Assembly: GCA_021811865.1 (NCBI GenBank)
Contig: JAKAQB010000026.1
Span: 1 to 42,059, forward strand
Length of the DNA stretch: 42,059 bases
Reading direction: 5' to 3'
Source: Actinomycetes bacterium
GTDB taxonomy: Bacteria > Actinomycetota > Acidimicrobiia > Acidimicrobiales > Palsa-688
Shown here: positions 36,360 through 42,059 of the stretch, in pieces
Layout of the letters: each line of letters begins with the position of its first letter
How positions within the stretch are numbered: the stretch's first letter is position 1
Notes under the pieces: model-generated
The model's database searches: none
What the model saw: only the letters and a program-made list of their open reading frames with translations
What the model was told of the DNA's origin: nothing
Made by a program: the position numbers and the translations under genes

Positions 36360-37241
36360 ATGACAGAGACCGCGCCCGTGACCTTCGTCGCGTCCAACGG
36401 TGTTGCGCTCGCGGTCCACGATCTCGGTGGCACCGGGCGGCCGCTGCTGGTCGCGCACGCCACCGGCTTTCACGGGCGTGCCTACGCCCCGTTCGCAGCA
36501 TCGCTGTCCGACCGGTTCCACGTGCTCGCCTACGACGCCCGAGGGCACGGGGAGTCGGGCGTACCCTTCCCCGGTCGCCCCGGTGAAATGGCCGGTTACT
36601 CGCCGGCCGACTTCGCCGGTGACGTGCTGGCGGTCGTCGACGACCTCGGCCTCGAGTCAGCTGCCGCCTTCGGCCACTCGGCGGGAGCTACCGCCCTGCT
36701 CCTCGCCGAGCAGGCGCGTCCGGGCACCTTCTCGTTCCTGTACTGCTTCGAGCCGATCATCGCCGCCAGCGACGACCCGGCGCCGCCCGACCCTGACAGC
36801 AGGCTCTCGGGGGGTGCCCGTGCCCGGCGGGAGAGCTTCCCCTCGCTGCAGGCCGCCTACGACAATTACGCCTCGAAGCCGCCGCTCAACGTGCTCTCGC
36901 CGGCGGCCCTGTGGGCCTACGTGGAGCACGGCTTCGCGCCAGAGCCCGACGGCACGGTGCGCCTCCGCTGCAGGGGTGGCGACGAGGCGGCGATGTACGC
37001 GCAGGGTCTGACCCACGAGGCCTACCGTCACCTCTCCACGGTGACCTGCCCGGTCGTGCTCGCCTGCGGTGAGACGACCGACGCGGTCGGCCGTGACGTC
37101 CTCGACCTGCTCGCTCAGAGGCTGTCGCGGGTGAGCCAGGACGTGCTCCGCGGGATCGGTCACTTCGGACCTCTCGAGGACCCCGACGCCGTCGCCGCCT
37201 CGGTTGCCCGGGCCCTGCAGCGGCCGGAGCCCCCCGGTTGA
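36360..37241 (+). CDS. Alpha/beta hydrolase
   Basis: 293 residues of the alpha/beta-hydrolase fold. The oxyanion strand region is LLVAHATGFHG, then AYDARGHGESG, the nucleophile elbow GHSAGA (Ser) and a C-terminal GIGHFGPLEDP carrying the likely catalytic His; an acid residue is expected near the LACGETTDA strand. Substrate unknown; esters, lactones, thioesters and ring-cleavage products are all possible. ATG 36360 has no ribosome site but a TAnnnT box 9 bp upstream. The stop overlaps the TTG start of the next hydrolase. Confidence 0.85.
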   Translation: MTETAPVTFVASNGVALAVHDLGGTGRPLLVAHATGFHGRAYAPFAASLSDRFHVLAYDARGHGESGVPFPGRPGEMAGYSPADFAGDVLAVVDDLGLESAAAFGHSAGATALLLAEQARPGTFSFLYCFEPIIAASDDPAPPDPDSRLSGGARARRESFPSLQAAYDNYASKPPLNVLSPAALWAYVEHGFAPEPDGTVRLRCRGGDEAAMYAQGLTHEAYRHLSTVTCPVVLACGETTDAVGRDVLDLLAQRLSRVSQDVLRGIGHFGPLEDPDAVAASVARALQRPEPPG

Positions 37242-38056
37242 GCGCGTCGCCCGCTCATCTGCTCGTCGAGGGCCGCCGCCTCGAGGTGCAGCGGCTGGGG
37301 GCCAGCGGTCGGCTGCCGACCCTTGTCTTCCTGCATGAGGGGCTGGGCTGCCTGGCGCTCTGGCGCGACTTCCCGCGTCGCCTCGTCTCGGAGACCGGCT
37401 GCGGCGCCGTCGTGTTCTCGCGCTACGGCTACGGCCGGTCGGACCCATTCGAGGCGCCGAGGACGGCGCGGTACATGCACGACGAGGCGGCGCAGTCGCT
37501 CCCGGCGTTCCTCGACCAGCTTGCGATCGACGAGCCGCTGCTCGTCGGCCACAGCGACGGCGCCTCGATAGCGCTGCTGTACGCGGCCGCCCGGCCGGTC
37601 GCCGGTCTCGTCCTGCTCGCGCCGCACGTCTTCGTCGAGGAGGTCTCGATCAGGGGGATCGAGGCAGCTCGGCGGGCCTATGTGAGCGGAGACCTGCGTC
37701 CGCGCCTCGCGAAGTACCACACGGACCCGGATGCCACCTTCTTCGGTTGGAATGACGTGTGGCTCTCGCCAGAGTTCAGCTCCTGGGACATCGAGGATGT
37801 TCTCGGGCAGATCACCTGTCCGGTACTTGTGGTGCAGGGAACGTCCGACCCCTACGGGACGCTTGCCCAGGTGAGGGCGGTGGCCGCCGGTGTGCAGGGT
37901 GACTGCACAGAGGTGACGATCGACGACTGCGGCCACTCGCCGCACCTCGAGGCACCCGAGCAGACCGTCGAGGCTGTCACCAGTTTCGTCGCGGGGGTCG
38001 TCGCCCGCCGGGACGGCTCGTCCGCCGTGCCGGGCGGAGAGGGAGCAGCGAGATAA
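37238..38056 (+). CDS. Alpha/beta hydrolase
   Basis: 272 residues, a second alpha/beta hydrolase of another subfamily. It has VFLHEGLGCLALWRDFPRRL, YGYGRSDPF, the nucleophile elbow GHSDGAS, a strand ending VVQGTSDPYG (Asp) and DDCGHSPHLEAPE (His). The HEGLG segment is typical of a group near aryl-ester or carbon-carbon hydrolases. The start appears to be TTG at 37238, overlapping the previous stop (TTGA); this is the only upstream start that keeps the whole first strand. Function within the locus unknown. Confidence 0.85.
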   Translation: MSASPAHLLVEGRRLEVQRLGASGRLPTLVFLHEGLGCLALWRDFPRRLVSETGCGAVVFSRYGYGRSDPFEAPRTARYMHDEAAQSLPAFLDQLAIDEPLLVGHSDGASIALLYAAARPVAGLVLLAPHVFVEEVSIRGIEAARRAYVSGDLRPRLAKYHTDPDATFFGWNDVWLSPEFSSWDIEDVLGQITCPVLVVQGTSDPYGTLAQVRAVAAGVQGDCTEVTIDDCGHSPHLEAPEQTVEAVTSFVAGVVARRDGSSAVPGGEGAAR

Positions 38057-38126
38057 GGCGGCAGAGCTTACGGTTCTGGCGCTCCGCAGGCGGCTCGCAC
38101 GCGCACGGGGAGCTAGTGTGCCGGCC

Positions 38127-39323
38127 ATGGGTGGGGCGTTGAACGGCGAAGTCCGCGACATCGCCCCCATCTACGACGAGCTCACCGACGGCCGGAGGCG
38201 GCATCTGCGTGTCTCCGAGCTGGTCTACGCTGCTGCCGAGCGATTCCCCGGCGTCGTGCCGTCGCGTGCTGCCATCGACGCCGAACGCCAGCTGCTGCAG
38301 AAGGACAAGCAGGGCATCGAGATCGCCCAGGGCGCCTTCATCGCCCGCCTGCTCGCCGACCCGGTCATCGGTCTGGACCTCCTGCACGCCATGTCACTGC
38401 CGACCGCGGCGGCACTCGCCAGACGGGACGCCTTCGAGAGGACGGGGAGCGCAGACCTCGGCCCGGTGCGAGTCGACCGGGAGGGCTCGATCGGCACGGT
38501 GACGATCCAAAACCTGGCGGTCCTGAACGCCGAGGACGACGCCTCGGTTGCCGCCCTCGAGGTGGCGGTCGACCTCGTCCTCCTCGACGACCGCATCGAG
38601 GTGGGAGTGCTGCGTGGCGCCGTGGCGACGCATCCGAAGTACGAGGGGCGGCGGATCCTCGGCAGCGGGATCAACCTGACGAGCTTGTACGAGGGTCAGA
38701 TCTCGCTCGTCGAGTTCATGATCGAGCGGGAGCTCGGCGCGCTGAACAAGATGTACCGGGGACATGGAATCCTCCCGGCCGACGAGGCGAGTGAGACCGC
38801 GAGGGAGAAGCCCTGGCTCGCAGCACTCGAGACATTCGCGATCGGGGGCGCCTGCCAGTGGCTGCTCGTGACGGACTATGTCGTGGCGGAGAAGGGGTCC
38901 TACTTCAACCTGCCGGCGAACAAGGAGGGGATCATCCCCGGCTGCGCCGCGCTCCGCCTGCCGCGCCTCGTCGGCGCCCGGCTCGCCCGTCAGGCGGTGC
39001 TGCTCGATCGGCCCTTCGGGGTCGACGAGCCCGAGGGTCGCCTCGTGGTTGACGAGGTGGTCGAAGCCGAGCAGATCGGCGAGCGACTGGAGCGGGCGGC
39101 GGAGATGCTGACGAGGGTGGGGACGACAGCCCTTGGCGGGAACCGGCGCACCTTGCGGGCAGCGGCCGAGCCGCTCGACGAGTTCCGCAGCTACATGAGT
39201 CTGTACTCCAGGGAGCAGGCTCTCTGCCTGTACAGCCCGGGTCTTATCGCCAACCTGGAGCGGAACTGGACATCCCCGGCAGGCGGGCGTCGACCGACAC
39301 CAACCACGTCCGCCGACACCTGA
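38127..39323 (+). CDS. DpgC-like crotonase-fold enzyme (cofactor-free arylacetyl-CoA dioxygenase family)
   Basis: 398 residues. An N-terminal helical domain of about 130 residues (SELVYAAAERFPGVVPSRAA; KDKQGIEIAQGAFIARLL) precedes a crotonase core, the layout of DpgC, which oxidises 3,5-dihydroxyphenylacetyl-CoA with O2 and no metal or cofactor to the arylglyoxylate. Shared blocks are RRILGSGINLTSLYEGQIS, ERELGALNK, KPWLAALETFAIGGACQW (Gln244 at the position of the DpgC oxyanion-region Gln), LPANKEGIIPGCAALRLPRL and ARLARQAVLL. Some active-site neighbours differ from my memory of DpgC, so the aryl group is unknown. ATG 38127 has TAGTGT 7 bp before it and no ribosome site. An ordinary enoyl-CoA hydratase is unlikely given the N-domain. 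Confidence 0.83.
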   Translation: MGGALNGEVRDIAPIYDELTDGRRRHLRVSELVYAAAERFPGVVPSRAAIDAERQLLQKDKQGIEIAQGAFIARLLADPVIGLDLLHAMSLPTAAALARRDAFERTGSADLGPVRVDREGSIGTVTIQNLAVLNAEDDASVAALEVAVDLVLLDDRIEVGVLRGAVATHPKYEGRRILGSGINLTSLYEGQISLVEFMIERELGALNKMYRGHGILPADEASETAREKPWLAALETFAIGGACQWLLVTDYVVAEKGSYFNLPANKEGIIPGCAALRLPRLVGARLARQAVLLDRPFGVDEPEGRLVVDEVVEAEQIGERLERAAEMLTRVGTTALGGNRRTLRAAAEPLDEFRSYMSLYSREQALCLYSPGLIANLERNWTSPAGGRRPTPTTSADT

Positions 39324-39384
39324 CCTAGACTGATCTCGTGTCTTCGGGGCGGCAGACGGGTAGCTCGACCTCGGAGGCGACCGG

Positions 39385-40077
39385 ATGGGGCTGACCGAGG
39401 CGAAGGAGCCGATGGACGAGCTGCGTCGCCCGACGTTCTTCCTCGACTTCGACCAGCCTGAGGTGGCGGACTTCGCCGAGGAGACAACGAAGGCAGCCTC
39501 CTCCCCCCGGGAGAGGGCGGTGGCCCTCTTCTACGCGGTGAGGGACGGTATCCGCTACGACCCCTACAGCATCTCGGCGTCGAGGGAGGACTACCGGGCG
39601 AGCGCCGTCCTGCGGGCGACGTCGGCCTACTGCATCCCGAAGGCCGTTCTGCTCGCCGCCTCGACCCGAGCCGTCGGGATACCGACCCGTCTTGGCTTCG
39701 CCGACGTGCGCAACCACCTGGCGAGCGAGAAGTTGCTGGCGCGACAGGGCACTGACCTGTTCATCTACCACGGCTACGTCGAGATGTGGCTCGAGCGCAG
39801 GTGGGTGAAGGCGACCCCGGCGTTCAACGTGGAGCTGTGCCAGCGTTTTGGTGTGCGCGCCCTCGAGTTCGATGGCGAGCACGATGCCCTCTTCCACGAG
39901 TACTCGGTCGACGGCCGTCGGCACATGGAGTACGTGGCCGTCCGGGGCGTGTACGACGACCTTCCCTTCGAGGAGATCATGGTCGCCTTCGCGGACGTGT
40001 ACGGCGCAGCCGTGCCGTCGTCCCCGACGCGCGAACGTGACGAGCTCTTCGATGGCGGGTCGGCCGAGGGGACCTGA
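39385..40077 (+). CDS. Transglutaminase-like domain protein
   Basis: 230 residues of the transglutaminase-like superfamily: Cys83 in SAYCIPKAVLLAASTRAVGIP and His129 in YHGYVEMWLERRWVKATPAFN are the first two residues of the Cys-His-Asp triad; the Asp position is not obvious (TPAFN). Members with this motif set are bacterial proteins of unknown, possibly peptidase or amidase, activity. ATG 39385 has GGAGG at 39373-39377. It follows the DpgC-like gene by 61 bp on the same strand. No signal peptide, so probably cytosolic. Confidence 0.8.
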   Translation: MGLTEAKEPMDELRRPTFFLDFDQPEVADFAEETTKAASSPRERAVALFYAVRDGIRYDPYSISASREDYRASAVLRATSAYCIPKAVLLAASTRAVGIPTRLGFADVRNHLASEKLLARQGTDLFIYHGYVEMWLERRWVKATPAFNVELCQRFGVRALEFDGEHDALFHEYSVDGRRHMEYVAVRGVYDDLPFEEIMVAFADVYGAAVPSSPTRERDELFDGGSAEGT

Positions 40078-41097
40078 GGACGAGGGGGAAGCTGGTTCAC
40101 CCGGCAGTCAGCTGATGCCGACCTGTCGGCCGAGCGACGCCAGAGGATGCCATCGCTGGAAGCCGGCCAAGCGCGCCGGCCCAGAGAGGACAAGGACCCG
40201 GAACGCCGCCACCCATGCTGTGTGCACCACCCGATCCTCACGTCGTTCCGAGGACGGGACGCCACATGCCTTTCAGGCTCAATCCCACACTTGGTTCTCA
40301 TCCAAGCAGGCCATCGCCACTGCATGCATCGCTCATCGCTCGGCGGCGTGGGCTGCTCGGGCGACCGGCAGGGTTCGTCAGGCTCGCTCGTGGGCGTGGC
40401 GCCCTTCGGAGCTCGCGAGCTGGGGCTCCAAGTCGGTGGGCGCAGCGACGATGCCGGGAGATCGAAGGCGCGATCGCGACGGGCTGAGGCTGACTGCCGG
40501 AGGGCACCAACCCTCGAGGAGACGCCGCTTCGTTCGTCTTCACGAAGCTCCGGCCGATCGGGTCGGCGGCGCTGCTGACCTATGCCTGGACGCCCGACGA
40601 GGAGCCGGCGAAGCAGGTGGCAGAGGATCGGCACCACCCATACCCGTCGTGCCCGCCGACCGGTCTCAACGACCTGCGTCGTTGTTCGAGCAAGGATGTG
40701 CGGGGGCTCAGCGGCCGGTACTCACCGAGATCACGCCGTCGGGCTCGGCCCTAAGCTGCCGACAGCCCAGAAGTGCACCAGCGGGTCCCGTCATCACGTC
40801 CGCCGACGGCAGTCGAGCCGATCTCCGTCCTTGGCGGTACTCGCTCCGACCTGTCCGCGACGCCCGCGAACCGGTCCCGACCAGTGATGGGCAGACGGGC
40901 ACCGGGTCGCGGCTCGGTGCTCCCGTCACAGAGGAGGGAGCCCGCGGGTCAGTCGGATCGGAGTTCACCGGCCTCGTCCGTTCGGCAGCGCCGGTTGTTC
41001 TCCTTGCAGGCGGTTGGCGCGGCCGCGGGGCGTTGACCCATTGAGCGTGAACCACAGGGCCACGGAGGGCGAGCACCGACTGTCACCACGTGGCCGC
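40078..41097. other. Gap of about 1 kb without a convincing gene
   Basis: Several open frames exist but their translations are low-complexity or change frame. One stretch near 40533-40589 (plus) reads FVFTKLRPIGSAALLTYAW in a frame that lacks a start nearby and looks protein-like, so a decayed gene is possible. No RNA gene, repeat array or mobile element was recognised. Confidence 0.45.
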
Positions 41098-42059
41098 CTA
41101 CTGGTGACGAGTCGCCCCAACACTCTGCCAGACATCGGTCCAGACGTACGAGCTGGCGACGCGCCTTGGGGGGCGAGCGATGATCCTCGCAAAGAGTCGT
41201 GCGTCCTGCGGACCGGTGTCCCCGTAGCCATCCACGAGAACTATGACGTCGACGTGCCACGCCCGCAGAAGAGACCGGACACGTGCGATGGTGGCAGTCG
41301 TGACGTGAGCAGGTGGTCGTCCGACCTGCCCGAAGTACCCGGGTCCGATCAAGCTGGTCAAGCTGTTGACCGCGACTTCGGTCGAACCGACTCCGGACCG
41401 CGTGGCCTGCCGCCAGGCGTACCCGCTCGTCTCGTCGAGATTCATTCCCGCTCTCGCCTGCCACACGAGTGGGGCACCGCGGTTGATGGTGCCCGGAGGA
41501 GCCACAATGGCCACCGCTGGCTGACTCACGCGCGCGAGCGGCCCCGCGGTGAAGACACGAGGAACATGGACAGCCTGCACCGAGTAGTGCCAGTTGTCCC
41601 CGAGCATCGGAAAGAACAGCACAGAGCAGACCGCGATCGTGCACAGCATCGCCTCTTTCACCCGTCGGAGCCGGAACTTGTCCGAGCGAAGCCGGTGCAC
41701 GCACCAGTCGAGTGAGATCGCGACAGCGATCGCGACGAACAGATCTGTGAAGGCCGCAAAGCGGTACGGCTGGATGTTCACGAGAGGCGGGAGGCTGAGC
41801 AGCCAGAAGTCGGCGCTCTGAACGCGTGTCAAGCCTGTACTCGAGATGCGGACGTACGGTCCGAGAGCGAGGACATAGGAGACGCTCGCGCCGATGAGCA
41901 AGTGGGGCGCTACTCGGTAGCGCCGCCACAAGAGCGGGGAGCACACGGCGATGATCACGAGTACAGGACCGACGAAACCGGAGTCGATCCGCCCGAGCAG
42001 CGGAGGGCTGCGCCCGAAGAGCGGCGGCGGTGCAGACGGCCAAACCGCCGACGTGACGG
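41098..42059 (-). CDS. Polytopic membrane protein, C-terminal part (N-terminus outside window)
   Basis: The frame is open to the window edge, so the protein starts beyond 42059; the GTG at 41958 is internal. The visible 319 residues begin with a hydrophobic segment (GFVGPVLVIIAVCSPLLW), then helices around HLLIGASVSYVLALGPYVRI, FAAFTDLFVAIAVAISLDW and EAMLCTIAVCSVLFFPML, followed by a soluble C-terminal domain of about 170 residues. The layout (membrane part, LALGP motif, soluble tail) is that of large envelope proteins related to membrane glycosyltransferases, but no catalytic motif is in view. It is unrelated in strand and content to the metabolic genes. Confidence 0.7.
   Translation of the reverse strand, partial: VTSAVWPSAPPPLFGRSPPLLGRIDSGFVGPVLVIIAVCSPLLWRRYRVAPHLLIGASVSYVLALGPYVRISSTGLTRVQSADFWLLSLPPLVNIQPYRFAAFTDLFVAIAVAISLDWCVHRLRSDKFRLRRVKEAMLCTIAVCSVLFFPMLGDNWHYSVQAVHVPRVFTAGPLARVSQPAVAIVAPPGTINRGAPLVWQARAGMNLDETSGYAWRQATRSGVGSTEVAVNSLTSLIGPGYFGQVGRPPAHVTTATIARVRSLLRAWHVDVIVLVDGYGDTGPQDARLFARIIARPPRRVASSYVWTDVWQSVGATRHQ

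Noticed and set aside
39848..41044. 398-codon plus-strand frame after the transglutaminase-like gene
   Set aside because: It begins within that gene in another frame; codon use and composition look random and no domain is visible.

Overview
The window is about 42 kb of very GC-rich DNA with strongly GC-biased codon third positions, frequent GTG starts, tightly packed ATGA/GTGA start-stop overlaps and TAnnnT boxes directly upstream of some start codons. Together with the gene content (PaaX, a DpgC-type oxygenase, fused 2-oxoacid:ferredoxin oxidoreductase) this suggests an actinobacterium (Actinomycetota). That placement is an inference from style; no rRNA or tRNA gene is present. All functional assignments come from reading motifs and remembered family resemblance; no database search was possible.

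Region 1 (2-21131) is an aromatic acyl-CoA locus. It opens with a partial thiolase, a PrpF-family isomerase and a phenylacetate-CoA-ligase-like enzyme. A promoter and a PaaX-like inverted repeat follow, then an operon-like run: 6-oxocyclohexene-1-carbonyl-CoA hydrolase (Oah/BamA) with an unusual C-terminal zinc-ribbon, four subunits of an ATP-dependent class I benzoyl-CoA reductase in Azoarcus-type order (bzdN-O-P-Q), a small Cys-containing unknown protein, a hemerythrin-like protein and a benzoate-CoA ligase. A convergent paaX-type repressor gene comes next. Divergent from paaX are boxC and boxB of the aerobic epoxybenzoyl-CoA route, a fused indolepyruvate-type 2-oxoacid:ferredoxin oxidoreductase and another acyl-CoA ligase. 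One locus thus holds both the oxygen-independent (reductive) and the oxygen-dependent (epoxidising) ways of attacking benzoyl-CoA.

Region 2 (21132-31711) looks like an amine utilisation locus. It has an APC-family permease with a good sigma-A-type promoter, a GntR/FCD regulator, a class II glutamine amidotransferase, a GXGXG protein and an FMN glutamate-synthase-like protein (the three parts of N-methylglutamate synthase/GlxBCD-type complexes), a glutamine-synthetase-like gamma-glutamyl-amide ligase and a DAO-family FAD oxidoreductase. These converge on an aldehyde dehydrogenase across a strong hairpin. The likely logic is amine import, gamma-glutamylation, transfer to an N-alkyl-glutamate, FAD-dependent oxidation to an aldehyde, then oxidation to the acid.

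Region 3 (32605-36101, minus) encodes a branched-chain-type ABC importer: two permeases and two ATPases, without its binding protein in the window. Region 4 (36360-40077, plus) has two alpha/beta hydrolases, a crotonase of the DpgC type (cofactor-free arylacetyl-CoA dioxygenase family) and a transglutaminase-like protein. After about 1 kb without a convincing gene, the window ends in the C-terminal part of a polytopic membrane protein on the minus strand.

The most interesting possibility is that these parts form a combined system. Aryl acids would enter as CoA esters. Phenylacetyl-CoA might be alpha-oxidised by the DpgC-like enzyme to an arylglyoxylate. The fused oxidoreductase could convert that to benzoyl-CoA while reducing ferredoxin, and benzoyl-CoA would then go to BoxB or to the reductase depending on oxygen. 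No boxA and no separate ferredoxin gene is visible, so the fused oxidoreductase is also a candidate electron source for either enzyme.
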